This document shows positions 1 to 13,924 of a stretch of 64,000 nt of DNA, piece by piece. The position numbers and the translations under genes are program-made. The notes beneath the pieces were generated by a model, which made no database searches, was not told where the DNA came from, and worked only from the letters and a program-made list of their open reading frames with translations. The DNA comes from Escarpia spicata (lineage: Eukaryota; Annelida; Polychaeta; Sabellida; Siboglinidae), in contig OZ023205.1 of the NCBI GenBank assembly GCA_963995525.1, positions 60,016,609 through 60,080,608 of the forward strand, written 5' to 3'. Positions within the stretch are counted from its first letter, which is position 1, and every line of letters starts with the position of its first letter.

Positions 1-237
1 ATAATTACAATAAACGTGACATTTGAAAATACAAAACATGCTGACATACTGTATGGTTTCAAAGCAATAATATAGGCCTACATGACATTACCGTACATTA
101 AACATGTTTTTTTTATCTACAACCGTACAATGAAAAATAATGTAAATGCCAAATGTTTTATGAATTAAAAAAGCGAACAGAGAAATGGTAAAGCATGAAC
201 ACGTTTAAATGAACGCGCGCTCATGTTTACGCCCGAA

Positions 238-267
238 GGCACGCACGCACACACACACACGCACATA

Positions 268-299
<32 letters not shown>

Positions 300-304
300 C
301 ACAA
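238..304. repeat. (CACG)n/(CA)n microsatellite
   Basis: Mixed CACG and CA repeats. Confidence 0.9.
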
Positions 305-1314
305 ATATATTCTCTGAGAGGCAATATTCTATGTCAAATAATACTATGCCAGGTGATGCTTTATGATAGTGGTTAAACCTGCCCAACGTAAGCGAACCTG
401 CTTACCCCAGCGGTTTCCGTGATATATAATTATTGCCGTTACATCTGCGTTAATTTAGAGGTCATATTACCGTTATTATATTCTCTTATTTAGTTGCACG
501 TAGCATAAGGTCTGCTCGTTTTGGGGGTTACCCCGAACAGTCGGCTCTTGCAGCTACGGCAGCGTCAAGTGACGACGCATGCTGATAGTATCTAGGCTGG
601 CGGTGTCGCTGTATTTTGTCTGAATGTATACGGCGTGTATACGCAAGCGTCATATCTTTTATGATTAGTCAATGTTTATTTTCTGCAGACCCCCCACGTA
701 TACAGCGAATTCCTCCGGCCTTTCGCTAACGGCAAAAACCGCTAGTATGTCGCTCGCAACACAATGCGTGTGGTTGCTAACAGTTATCGCTGCCAAAATT
801 CGTATCACCACGACATGCCGAACATTGGCCGTATATATAGGCCGTGCATACGGAAACATCAAGGGCGGAATGTCTCATATCACGTCAATCCAACAACGGT
901 TCCTATAACTGTCGCTAGTTGTGGCTTGGCAGTGAGACATGTTTGGGTTTTTAAATGGTTGGAAAACCAATCAAATTTCCGACTTCTGCTTGTATTGTGG
1001 CAGGCAATGTTGGAATGGCAAAATTTCCGTTGAGCTTTAAAACTATTTTGTTGTACAGACAGGTTCTGATAAATATACACCTGCAAGAACCGCCACGGTG
1101 AGTAATAGTCTGACTCAACCAGCATTAATGTACCATTTCCAACGTTCTTCGCGTGTCTACCTGGTCGAAATGTCGGGTAAATATGTACGCGGTTTTTTAA
1201 ATCTTTTTTTATCGTACCCTAATAATGTCAATCTAAATTGAATGACACAACATGTAGATCCACTAGGGTTGAGTGATGATTAAGTGGAAGTGGTTTTAAC
1301 TGGTTTACCATTAA

Positions 1315-1467
<153 letters not shown>

Positions 1468-1882
1468 TATAAACCCGGTAGTTTAATGCACGGTGACGTA
1501 AAGTTACTTCCTCGAAATGGGTTTACTATATACAGACTACGAACTATACTTCCGCAGAAACAATCAACAACGGATTAAGGGTCACAAAAACAACGATATT
1601 CCGTGTTTATGTCGTCGCAACCCGGATTTACGGGCAAAAACCGAGTCACCCCACGGATTCCAGGAAACGCCAACTTCCGGTTTTACGAAAAAATCCGCAA
1701 AGTTATGTATTTGTTTGTTTGTTTACCACGGGGCCAGGTCCACGTGTTCGTTACTGCACTGCTTACATAAAGTATCACGGCGATTGTAAACAGTTCGTTA
1801 CGTCACGTTTACGATGTCTTCACGTGCTGTTTGCGTAGATGTACGAATGCGGTGATTGTTTGGTGCTATGGAATGTTTACGC

Positions 1883-3049
1883 CAGACCTGGGGCGGAAGT
1901 ACTCGGTACTCGTGTACTCGAGTGCATTTTTGAAGTACTCGTACGCGTACTCATAACACTTATGGGTCATGTACTCGTACTCGTACTCATACTCATTGTA
2001 CTCAGATTTTACGAGTACATTACGAGTACATCTGAGTACTTTCTCAATATATACTGGGAACAATTAATTTATTTGCAGTTATAAAATCAAACTTTCCTGA
2101 AATATTTAAATGCTCAACTATTTTTTTAAATACTTTGTTATTTCACATAGAATGCCACCTTGCCATCCCTACACATAGTACATCCTCATTCTCTGATAGC
2201 CATGAGTCCATGACTATGATACCCTAACATGGCAACAAGCAGCATCTTTCCCCAGTCAGAAACACCCTGTTAAGCAAACAATAATTGTAGGCTATCAGTT
2301 CAGGCCATAAAACTGTTTAATCAAGCCACCAGGATGTCCATAAAGAGCCAACTACTAGTAGCAGTTAACCCACCTGTTAGACAGGGAATGCATTTAATGT
2401 AGTCTGGAGACCATGCCACTTGGCACTGGCAGACAGTGCTAACTGCTAAGAACAAGAACTGCCAGTCTTCCTCTGTAGAAGTAAGGTGGCGCAAGTCAGA
2501 CCTCACCCTACACTAATATAATCTGGTGCCAACTTAGTGTGACACCAGTGAAGCCATGTGGCATGATAGTCTAGGTCAGAGAGAACACACACTGAGGGAG
2601 CAGAGATAAGAGAAATGCTAAACAAAGACATGTAGCCAGTGGGATGCCAGGTAACAAATCCTCCTGTTGGTTGCTTTGTTTTACATGCTTAACCTGGAGA
2701 CAACCAGCAAAGTTCAATGATTGGCTGGGGGTATCCACTGGTCAGTCTCTTTTACCCACTCATTTGTGATCATTAAAGACAGGTATCAACTTGATTGACA
2801 AAGTTTTTTCTCAAATGTCAATCGTACTTTACGATTGGTTTACGTGTGCCTAGTATATTCACTTGTGCTGAATTATATAAATTAGATTCATTTTAATAAT
2901 TTTGCAATACGTTATTATTTAATATTTATATTTACAAAAATGTACTTGTACTCGTACTCGTGAGAATGTACTCGTACTCGTACTCGTACTCAGCTTTTAG
3001 CAATGTACTCGTACTCGTACTCATGAAAATGTACTCGGCCCCAGGTCTG
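1883..3049. mobile_element. hAT-type non-autonomous DNA transposon (MITE), complete
   Basis: The element begins CAGACCTGGGGC and ends with the inverse (GCCCCAGGTCTG). It is flanked on both sides by the identical 8-bp word GTTTACGC (1875-1882 and 3050-3057), the target duplication length of hAT transposons. Just inside each end lie arrays of the hexamer GTACTC and its variants (about 1893-2040 and 2940-3040), likely subterminal repeats. The interior (about 2085-2930) has no transposase frame, so mobilisation would depend on an enzyme supplied elsewhere. Confidence 0.88.
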
Positions 3050-3057
3050 GTTTACGC

Positions 3058-4270
3058 TGTACACTAAATTCAATCGGTTTTATCAGTATTAAATTAAATT
3101 CGGCTATATGGCTTAAAAAGTGGTGTTACTTCTCTTAACGTAGCAGCTAAGGACGCGTTCCAAACTTACCATTACAGGTGTAAAACAACCCGTAAGATGT
3201 TTGGGTTAGCTAACTATTTACACGCTTGATTCCGGTCAGTAGCAGCCCCTCTGTGTAGTTCGACTGTCCGCCTCTCTTCAAATGATTCATATAACATCAA
3301 TTTTGAACTTACTTTATATCGCAAATAAAACAGTTGCAATCAATGGCGTAAGGCTGCAGCAGTTCTTCAAATTTTTGTTGCTGCCCGAATTCCTGTCGCT
3401 GAAGTTGTTTGGCGACCCATGCTTTCAGACTCGCGATAAATTATAACATAAATAATTATCAAATAAATAGACATAACATACATGTACGATACATGAGAAT
3501 ATTAATCTTGCTTATTGGGCCCGTATGAATCACGAAATCAGCGCCGTTCTTTGGTGCAGATCAGTATTGACGTAGAAAGGGGACACTTGTTGCAAATCGA
3601 AAGCAAAGATGGCGGACGAAATCGAGAAGGTCGTATAATTTCGACAATGTTCGAAGAATATTACGCAAATTTACATCATTCTGGTGATAATAAAGATGCA
3701 GAAAAACCCGACAGACAATAATAATATACATAGCATGGTCATGCTGATTAAAGCGATAGTTGTATGTGAATTTGCACTTTAAAGGCAAATTTCAAGTTCG
3801 GAGTGAATCGAAAATGTTACCGATTTTTTCCAGTGTGCACATTACGTATTTTCAGCGACATTCATACATAACTTGCCTGGCCCACACCAGCTGTATGCAA
3901 GATGAATAATTATCGAAACAAATGTATAATGTCGCGTTAATTGGAAATCATATCATACGTCTTTTCAAATTCGTGCAACATTTCACATACATTTTTCGTC
4001 TCGCGTGCGTCTAGTAAACGGACAAGCGTTTAATTAAGAAAGTCACCGAGGCTCTTGGCGACCCACTCAACATAACTTCGTGACCCAACCCAGGGGCTAA
4101 TAACCGCCTCTGTGTAAGTTATTCCCGGCGACGCTGCGTGCTCAACAGGACATCGACCTTTGTAACACTAAAGCTATGATTCCACATGCACGGAAACGAC
4201 AATGGGAATGACAGTGCCTCTGTAATGGCGTCACCTCTGGGAATTTCATAACCGATTCCTGAGCGGATAC
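3058..4270. other. no recognisable gene
   Basis: AT-rich unique sequence. An AAGATGGCGGAC word at 3606-3617 has good start-codon context but only nine codons follow before a stop. Confidence 0.5.
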
Positions 4271-4285
4271 GACTGCAGCAGCAGC

Positions 4286-4316
<31 letters not shown>

Positions 4317-4423
4317 GCAACATCTGCTGCTGCAGCAATAGCAACAGCAGCAGCACCAACATCATCCATCATTAGCAGCAGCAACAACAGCAGCAATACC
4401 AGCATTAACAATAACAAGAGAAA

Positions 4424-4682
4424 CAGCAATACATAGCAACAGCAATACATAGCAACAGCAATACATAGCAACAACAATACATAGCAACAGCAATACATAG
4501 CAACAGCAACACATAGCAACAACAATACATAGCAACAGCAATACATAGCAACAGCAATACATAGCAACAGCAATACATAGCAACAACAATACATAGCAAC
4601 AGCAATACATAGCAACAGCAACACATAGCAACAACAATACATAGCAACAGCAATACATAGCAACAGCAATACATAGCAACAT
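4424..4682. repeat. 16-bp minisatellite (ATAGCAACAGCAATAC)
   Basis: About 16 copies of a 16-bp unit with regular CAACA/CAGCA variants, preceded by CAG/CAA triplet runs (4272-4400). Variant order repeats as blocks of several units. Open frames on the minus strand here are artefacts of the repeat. Confidence 0.9.
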
Positions 4683-4689
4683 ACACGAC

Positions 4690-5700
4690 ATCATCATCAC
4701 CTCAACAAACAAGTAATCAGCAAGCACGACCACGCGATCCCCTCGAAATTCAATTTACTCCGAATCACAACAGCATTTGCGTTTCTGCGAAATCATCGTT
4801 GCGCAATATTTGTTTCTCCAACGCCTACCAAAAAGATTTGCATAATTATTAATTAATTTGGCCGACAATTTCTGCAATCCGTGCGATCGTATTTCGTGCA
4901 CTTAATCAACACTACTGGAATGACTTAATTTATAGTACAGTCGTTTACTGGGACACCTCTTTGTTACATTCGCGTTACATTCGGAGCGAGACGGCCGTTC
5001 GTAACAGTGTCGTTCTATCGAATAGCGCTACACGTTTGAACAAATCATTGCACAACTGTGCATGGCACCCGGGAAACCTCACACCATTAAAATTCGCGCA
5101 TAAATAGAAACAAACTTAACAAGGTCCAACAATTAATCCGAAAGAACAAAGTAGTTCCAGCCGCGGTAAAGTGAATGACATCGCCAAACCGTTTCTACAG
5201 ACATCTTACATTGATGGAGTGGCAAAAAAGATACCAATGACTTTTATTGCGGTGAACACGCGCACGCCGACGCTAGAGACGGATCGACTGACAACAGTCG
5301 CCTTTGTTTCGCATTAATTTCTCTCCTTATTTTATATTGTTGGCCTCGTTACCGTCCGAGCATCGACTGTGCGCGAGCTACATTGGACCACCGATTACAT
5401 CAGTTGAACTGTTGATGACACGCGTTAATCTTATCGCATCTGATCGGAAGGATCATCGAGCTCGTAAGTCGCCGTGTGGCAGGCGCAACAAGCGGACGAC
5501 TTTAGCCCGTGCGGTACATCGGACACAGAACTAGACTTAAGTCCACCATGTGAAGAACACGCTCGCATGCGAGTGACTTCCCTGTTAGCAGCTCTCCTTA
5601 TTCCCGTTCTTTCCCTTCTGTGTTTGCACCCGTAAACACTCCACGTCGCATATTTCGGCAACGTTGTTATCTGATTCTCGCCATGCACTGCGTCTCTTCT
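4690..5700. other. no recognisable gene
   Basis: Unique sequence with scattered CpG and short open frames that match no family I know. Confidence 0.5.
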
Positions 5701-5707
5701 CCATCTC

Positions 5708-5860
5708 TGTCAATCATCTGTCTTGGCTCTTTCAAGCCTCTGTCAAACCATTGTCAAATATCTTTCAAGCCTTTTTGAAGCCTCTGTCAAGCCTCTGTTA
5801 AGTCTCCGCCAAACCTCTACCAAGCCTCTGTCACGTTACCGTCAAGACTTCCGTCAAAAC
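5708..5860. repeat. short degenerate repeat of AAGCCTCTGTC
   Basis: About ten imperfect copies of an 11-14 base word (TCAAGCCTCTGTCAAACC), immediately before the 1.75-kb duplication. Confidence 0.7.
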
Positions 5861-5864
5861 TTGA

Positions 5865-7640
5865 ACACAGTGGACTGTGGTCAAGTGTGCGTGTACGGGT
5901 GCTGTTCGCAGATCAGAAGGTCAAGGATGTTACGTGAATATTATGTTTACCCGATGCTTCACGATCCAGAAGTGAATCGACATATCCTACGATTTCATAT
6001 CGGCGTGTGCAGGACTAATATTGGATGACATGCAAGACGACAGCGGAAAACTGTTCCAAATATATCTTAAAATGTTCCGTGTTGATAACGTTATTAGTGA
6101 ATTACAAACAAAGTCGGTGGTGTTGGAGAACCGGTTAAAGAGACGGTTAGATTCTACCAAATTCGCATTCACAATTTAATGTTACATATTCACACCGGTA
6201 AGGTTTGACTAATTGTCACGATGATACACAATAACACATAACATAAATAACATATAAAAATAGATTGTAAAGTAATCATACAAATAAAGTTGGTTAAGAA
6301 CAAGTAGGTCCTGCTGATTTTTCGATTAACATGTTTTCATCTCGATTGTCTCTTTATCGAGCGGTTTGTTGACGTTAGGAATCACAAAGACGATAAAAAT
6401 AGAATAGCGGTGACCACGAGGCATATTTCAATGATAACTTTGATGGCGTGTATACCGTATACACGTATATATGACTTATATTAACACCTTGTGTAAACAT
6501 TGTTTAGGTGTATTGCAACAGCCCGACCTTTGGACCGGTTCTCACGCCAGTTTGAGTCCATCGTGCCTTCGCCCAAATATATATCATGTAGTAAATTCCG
6601 GACACTATTGTTGACTCACATCTTCGCAGTGTACTGTTGGCGCTATATTTAGAGGCAATCAATTAATTAGTGTTGATTTATTTGAACAAATGATTACGTA
6701 CGACGTGAGAATGATACTTAATCACCTCAAACAAGCAGCTGTTTATAGTTATGTAATTATGACAAACAGCCGATTCTAGCACGTACAAATGATTAACTTT
6801 ATTAAGGTTATGTAAACACACAGCACATAAACAATTCATGAATTTGGGTATAGCACTTTATTTATAACTGTTAATAGTTTCATATACACTGACACTTTAT
6901 ATTGAAGCGCTCGGTACCGACTGTTTTGAAATAAATACACTATACATACTATAAAGAAAGTGCACTTGGCAGTTTCCGACTTTGCTCTATCGTTGCACCC
7001 ACTATAAGTAATACTTACATTATAAGACATTTTCGGTATCCACTAGTAGTAAGCTAGACTACGTGACGTCAGACAAGTGTAGGTAAAGTGTATAATTAGA
7101 CACATATAATGTAATAAACAATATACTCCAAGTAACGGAGTTGTGTTTACGTTTGTAGTTCTTAATTAAATCTGGTCTCTCCAGTATCAACTCAATATTT
7201 CATGTCAAGGTGCTGCCTATTATCGGAAGGTGTCGTTTTGGTGCTAGTAGCGCTCTTAAATCGTCCACACCCTATTTTGCTGATGAATCGTGTGTTATGT
7301 AACCGTCTATAACGTACTTAACGTAGTCGTGCGTAGCAACTAAAGAACTGTTTAGCAATCGGTGATTCACGTGTAATTTATTACGCAACAAACGGTTCAA
7401 ACTACAGTCATGCGAATGCATTAGCGCAAATGATAAAACATGTCGAGATTTGATCAACTATTGCTCATAGTCATAGTTTAGGTTATTTCCATTTTTTAAA
7501 CTTGCCAGTTCATCTGTCAAATGTCATAATCGGTCACAACTATTTGCTCGCACTGTCGACAAGTTCGTTTTATCTCGCATCATATTCAGTGCGCTCCAAC
7601 TATTTTTAAGGCCTCATTTGGTGTGCAAACAACCACAAGG
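5865..7640. repeat. tandem duplication, copy 1 (about 1.75 kb)
   Basis: This block matches, in the same order and orientation, the sequence starting at 7807. Anchors: 5880-6030 with 7810-7970; 6350-6590 with 7995-8225; 6590-6630 with 10590-10625; the 6840-6900 stretch with 10790-10850; and 7490-7640 with 11155-11295. Identity is patchy with many small indels, so the duplication is old. The best-conserved part carries a short open frame (YYVYPMLHD) in both copies. Confidence 0.75.
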
Positions 7641-8230
7641 ACACCTCCGCCTGACACTTCATCCTTACAGTATGCCATACTATCAATGACGTGTCTTCTT
7701 CATATATACTAAATGTTGTTATACAAAACTTATGTTCGGTGAGTGGCATGCAGTTTTATATAAGGACAGGCTGCAGCTGAGCATACTTGACCACTATATG
7801 GACATTGTAATGGACGCTGGTCAAGTGTACGTGTACGGGTGCTGTATGCAGATCAGAAGCTCAAGGGCGTTACGTGAATATTATGTTTACCCGATGCTTC
7901 ACGATTCAGAAGTGACTCGGCATATTCTACGATGTCACAGCTGCGAGAACACGACTAATATTGAATGACTTGCAATGTATTGTCTCTGTAGCGAGCGTCG
8001 TGTTGACGTTGGGAATCACGAGAGACGACAGAAATAGCCATGGCCACGAGACATGCTGTATTTTAAGGCGTATTTCAAAGTAGTTACAACGGAATGTAAG
8101 TTTACATATCTTGCACTCAGGCCATGTTTAAACAGTGTTTCACTGTTGCAGCCGGCCGACCTTTGGACTAGTTCTCACATTAGTTCTAATCCGTCGTGTT
8201 TACTCCTCCCGTCCAAATATAGAGTCATCT

Positions 8231-8693
<463 letters not shown>

Positions 8694-8696
8694 GTG

Positions 8697-10590
8697 TAAT
8701 ATAATAGTAATAATAATGACAAACTTCTATAGCGCCTAAGTCCCCATGAATCTGAGCTCAGAGGCGCAACATACAAGAATCATTGGACAAAATCGTTAAC
8801 ATGGACAAGCAAGAGTCGTCATTAGAGCAAGAGACCGTCGAAGGTTAGGGTAGAAGAAAAAAAAATCAAATAAATACGTCTTTAGTTTTTTACGGAAGGT
8901 ATTTATAGTCTCAGATTTTGTTAGCGATAGGGAGTTGATTCCAGATTTTGAATGCAGCTACAGAAGAATCTCGTTTGCCGATATTAAGCTTGGTTTTAGG
9001 AACAAAAAGTCGTTGTGAAACAGATGATCTGAGATTCCTGGGGATATCGGAAAACCGAACGAGACTAAACAAATAGTATGGGTGTTGCGTAGAAAGGGTA
9101 CGATATGTGATAGTGGCTAATTTGAATTGTATTCGATATGTAACTGGAAGCCAATACAACTGTCTAAGTAGGGTCAGAAATGGTGAGAAACGATGTGTTT
9201 TTAGTTATACACGTGCTAAACAATTCTGTACACGTTGGAGTTTAGCTAAGTCCTTTTTAACAATATCGTTTAGGAGTGAGTTGCAGTACTCAAGGCGACT
9301 GCTAATTAGAGATACTGATATGTTTTTGGCAATAGATAAAGACAAATGACGCCGAAAATCACGTATGTGGTAGAAACAGGATTTACATACGTGAGAAATG
9401 TCCTGGTGAGAGCTGAAATCACTGTCAAAGATAACACCTAGATTACGAACAGTATCTGGTGGTGATGTATCATTACCAAGCAACTTAACTGGAAAGTAGT
9501 TAACAACCCTGCGTTGTTGTTTTGTGCCAATAATAGTTAGATCAGTTTTATCTGGATTTAGCTTCAATTTACTTGCTTCCATCCACAGCAAGATGTCGGT
9601 GAGACAGTCATTTAAAGTTGATAGAGATGTCTGTGCATCAGTTGGTGAAAGAGATATGTACACATGTGTATCGTCAGCTTATGATTTATATTATGATTAG
9701 TTATGACTCGACTAAAGGATGCAGTGTATAAGCTAAACAGAACAGGGCCAAGGGCAGGACCTTGCGGGACACCAAATGGAAGATGTTCTGGAGAAGACAG
9801 TGAGCCAGATATGTTAATGCTTTGGTATCGATCTGAAAAAAACATGAACTAAACAACTGAAGAGCCATGCCAGATATACCAAAATGTCTAGTAAGGCGAT
9901 GTAAAAGAATGTCGTGATCTATTGCATCAAAAGCAGCTGATAGATCTAGTAAGATGAGAGCAGTCAATTTGCTATTATCCATATTGCATACAATGTCATT
10001 GTGTATTTTAAGAAGAGCCGTCTCAGTTGAATGAAATCGCTGATATGCAGATTATAGATCATTTGATAAATGCTGCGACTAAATGTGTTCATGGAGTCGA
10101 TTTGCAACAACCTTCTCCAATACAATACTTTTGACAAAAAAGTTAGATACGAGATAGGACGGTAATTTTAAGGTCATTGGCAAGGATTGGCAAGAACTTC
10201 CTTGAATTCGTGTGAAACAACACCATCCTGCATTGACATATTTATAATATCTGTAATAGGATCAACCAGTTGATCAATGCAACTCTTCAGTAGAAATGTT
10301 GGAAAAGGGTCAAGACCACACGATTTGTTAGGACACTTTTGTATGATAATGCGAACTTCACTTGTAGTTGCAGGTGTAAAACATTGTGGTGTATTATCAA
10401 CAATCGGCTGTTCAGTAAACTTGTAATCAACGTCATTAATAATAAAACGTGATCGAATGTAAACAATCTTATCCGTGAAATATTTTAAAAACAGGCTGCT
10501 TAATGTATCCAATGAAGAGGTATCAGGCAATCCTTTTGGTTTCTCCCGATGAAGGACACTATTGATGGATTTCAATAATAATTTATACAC
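8697..10590 (-). mobile_element. decayed CR1-like non-LTR retrotransposon (reverse transcriptase part and 3' end)
   Basis: Minus-strand fragments in three frames give a typical CR1-group reverse transcriptase: CGLDPFPTFLLKSCID (near 10290), LDLSAAFDAIDHDILLHRL (near 9930), FGVPQGPALGPVLFSLY (near 9750), ADDTHVYISLSPTDAQ (near 9670; the residue before ADD is a stop codon), KLKLNPDKTDL, LGVIFDSDFSSHQDI, and the C-terminal WLPVTYRIQFKL...FKIWNQLPIA (9150-8920). The 3' end is a GCGC-rich box followed by an (ATT)-type tail at about 8730-8697, as in CR1-like elements. No endonuclease domain was seen, so it is 5' truncated. Frameshifts and stops make it inactive. Confidence 0.85.
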
Positions 10591-11299
10591 TACTAATAAT
10601 TCCCGGATGCTATCGTTGACTCATAGCTTACCAGTGTTTAACCAGATTGAATCAAGTTACCATTCAGAGCAGAAACCTCAGTTGACACGTTGTCTAGGAA
10701 ATCATTGGCTTATCGAGAGTCCAACTTTGTGTGTTTAGGTAACATCAATTATACACACAAAATCGCAAGTAAACAAGTCAGGAGCAATTAGGTACAACAT
10801 TTTATTTATGACTATTTATACAGAGATGCGATCTTTATCCTGATCCGTGTATACAATCGCATTAAAAAAGTCGTAAATTTAAATAAAAGCTGTGTAGTAC
10901 TATACGCCCAATTGCGCCGATGAAACTTTGTTTTTAGACACGACGGTACTTAAAGATTCTTAGAGACAAGACTTGAGCAGGGGTTGATTTAGGTCTGATC
11001 GCATCGGGAACAAATGGTGAATTCACAAGAAGTGACGAGAACTATAAATTATCAATGAAAATGTTTTCAAAATAATCAGAGATGCAGAGATTCCATTCAA
11101 TACTACTCCAACGATCGGTTACTTTTGTTATTTTGAATGTTGCTATTTATTTGTGGACCTTACCAACACATGTGTCACACTTTTGTTATCTGACGTAACT
11201 ATTTACGCGCAATCTCGACGCATCCGTCTTATCTCGCGTTATGTTCGGTGTACTGTGCTGCTCCTACTATTTTAAGGCCGCATCTGGTGCACCGTGCAC

Positions 11300-12205
11300 G
11301 ACCTTTGCATACGCGATGCCGATGAAACGCGTCTATTCCAGTGATTTACCTGCCTGCCGCGAACCTGGTCACATGGCTGTGCGTGGGAGTCATGTGATAG
11401 AGCAACTCGTTCATTCAGCAATCTTTTCTGAAAATAGTTGCACCAATAAACAATCGGCGTCGGTGTCGTAAACGCGGCGACAGAGATTGCTTTGACACGT
11501 CCATCGGCCACGTGCGCGCACGTGGTCGTGATAGGCGCTAGCCAAAGTCGCCACGGTACATAATTATAAATTGTCGTCGATGTTAAGGGCAACGTGGTTC
11601 GTGTACTGGCATAAATATTCTTACCCAACCTTTGCCATTAATGCACCCTCTCCGATTACGCCCATGCTGGCACCATAATGGCTGTTTATGCCGGCAAACC
11701 CCGCATTTAATGTATCGCTTCTATTCTATTTACGGCCTCGTTGCCGTTCACAAAATATAAAACGTTTACGTCTTTCTACTCTGGTAGTTCGGTGGCGTCA
11801 CAGACTGGTGCGTGTACGTTCACTTACGTAAACGATCGTTTTTGCTCTGCGTAAAACAACAAGCGATATCGCTGTTGCTCGCGTGTATGATCCACAAACT
11901 TGTTTCTATTTATAACAGTTCTGCACATTGTCAAAACCAAGTGCGAACTTGCTAAATAATACCGGAAACACGAACTACGAGGCCACAACTTGAACAAATA
12001 CAATTCCGTTACAAAATTTCCTAATTGTTGGCGTTTTCTATAAGACGTTTTGTTCGTTTGATGTTTTTATTTGGTAGAAGCGGAAATCAATGTAGCGTAT
12101 TGTGGCCAATGATTCAGCCTGGGAATTGTTTTCTGGTTGTAGACGCGGCCTAAGTACGGACATAGTCCTTGAACACAATAGTTGTTTGTCGGTCGCCTAG
12201 TTGGG
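11300..12205. other. no recognisable gene
   Basis: Unique sequence. A short similarity to 5335-5360 (GGCCTCGTT.CCGT near 11722) may be a trace of the neighbouring duplicated family. Confidence 0.45.
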
Positions 12206-12211
12206 CTCTAG

Positions 12212-12290
12212 TTCTTCCCACGCATAAGGTCCGGTAATAGGTTTTATGTATTACATAAAACCTATTACCGGACCTTATGCGTGGGAAGAA
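12212..12290. repeat. perfect 79-bp palindrome
   Basis: Two 39-base arms (12212-12250 and 12252-12290) are exact reverse complements around a single T. The outer end reads TTCTTCCCACGCATAAGG and the centre TTTTATGTATTACATAAAA. Confidence 0.95.
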
Positions 12291-12546
12291 TTATATATTT
12301 ACAATTCCCATATATATTTGTTATGTTTTCTTCAACGATACCTGACGGGACTTATCGCCACGCCCTTCCACCAATTATAACTTCTACTGCGTCAACAGTG
12401 GCAAAGTGATGTGTAAAGCGTTGATGTCAGTGTACCAAATTCACCCGATTGAGTCATAAATTGCGTAACACCTTGCGATCACAAACAGCAGCAAACAGGG
12501 ACAGACGGAAACCCCGAATTAAAGCAATTCAGTACACACCAGTGCT

Positions 12547-12885
12547 GTTGTTGTTGTTGTTGTTGTTATTGTAATTATTACTATTTCATCGTTGTTGTCG
12601 TCGTCATCATAGTTGTCGTCGTCGTCACCATCGTAGTCGTCACATCGTTGTCATCGACGTCGTCGTTGTCGTCATCGTAGTCATAGTGGTGGTCGTCGTC
12701 GTCGTCATCATAGTCGTATTCGTAATCGTAGCCGTCGTCGTCGTCGTTATTGTTGTCGTTACTGCTGCCACTGCTGCCACTGCTGCCACTGCTGCCACTG
12801 CTGCCACTGCTGCCTCTGCTGCTTCTGCTGCTGCCGCCGCCGCTGCCGCCGCCGCTGCCGCTGCTGCTGCTGCTGCAGCTGCTGT
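12547..12885. repeat. compound trinucleotide repeat (GTT, GTC, GCC, GCT)
   Basis: A block of degenerate trinucleotides: GTT, then GTC/ATC, then (CTGCCA)n and GCTGCC/GCC. All three frames on both strands stay open, giving homopolymer-like Ala, Val, Leu or Thr frames. No domain flanks it. Confidence 0.85.
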
Positions 12886-12889
12886 ACAG

Positions 12890-13920
12890 TCTACACTTGT
12901 GTTCGCGCCGCGAGCACTCGACCGTCGGCAGGCACACGGCGGGTGGACCGGTATACAGGGTACACAGATAGCAACTGTCAATAAGTGCATAAGACGAATG
13001 TTTGGAACCGGACTTTCATGCCCGAATGTTTATGTTTTCCGTTGCGTCAAGGACCTACACTGGCCACAGGTCGTAACCACAAGACGTGTTTGTGACGGAA
13101 CTTTGTCGAGCGCAACGGTGTTGCTGTCATTATCTATACAAGTTTCCCCTCCGTTTACATAAATAACAAATAACTTAAATGGGCATTAATTTTTTTTAAA
13201 TGACTAACTACGTGACCGTACCAGAGGCTGATAAACAACGAATGGCGTCTACAGCTGTAGAACAATGGCTTAGCTGAACCATCGGCCTCAGAACGCTGTT
13301 CAATAACAATCCCTTCAAAATCCTGCCACGTTTCGAGTACGGAACAATGCCGCGGATTACGTGCAGCTATTACTTTATTCAAATACAAACATCAAACGAA
13401 GAAACAGAATACTAACGGCTACTTGTCTTTCTTCATCAAGAACCATAACTATTTGGTACAGACTAAACGTGGCGTCGCCATTCGAGAGATTTTATTCTTT
13501 AAAACGTTCGAGACTTGCACAAACACGTCGAGAAATAGCATTACCGCAAATGCAACTTCATTAACAATACCTTTTGTAAGTTTTGCAGTTTTAAATAAAG
13601 ATTGTTTGTTCCGTTACACTGAATCAACTGGAGTGATAATTATTAAAAGGAAGTTCGCTGAAGTACTTGTGTTGAACGTGGGAACATCGCGACCGCGCTG
13701 AACATCAAAGAGTTTCGAATGAAACAAGTAGGTCGACTTGGGAATGGAAAAAGCTATTTGTTTAAAGTTAAATATACGCAGAACAGAAACACGTACATTA
13801 CCTATATAGGGGGGGGGGGGGGGGGCAAAGGACATCAGAAAAGATCGGGCTAAATTAGACTAGGGAAACTGGTGCGGAAAACTGGACGTCTGTTAAAAGC
13901 TGGTGTCCATGGAATATGTC
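12890..13920. other. no recognisable gene; G17 run
   Basis: Contains a G homopolymer of about 17 at 13809-13825. Open frames around it have no domain features. Confidence 0.5.
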
Positions 13921-13924
13921 TAAT

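Noticed and set aside
3606..3632. AAGATGGCGGAC start context, possible tiny first exon (MADEIEK)
   Set aside because: Stop after nine codons, only a weak donor (AAG|GTCGTA), and no downstream exon seen.
4142..4733. Membrane-protein-like frames rich in Leu, Val and Cys
   Set aside because: They come from the 16-bp minisatellite and CAG/CAA triplets, and several frames are open at once.
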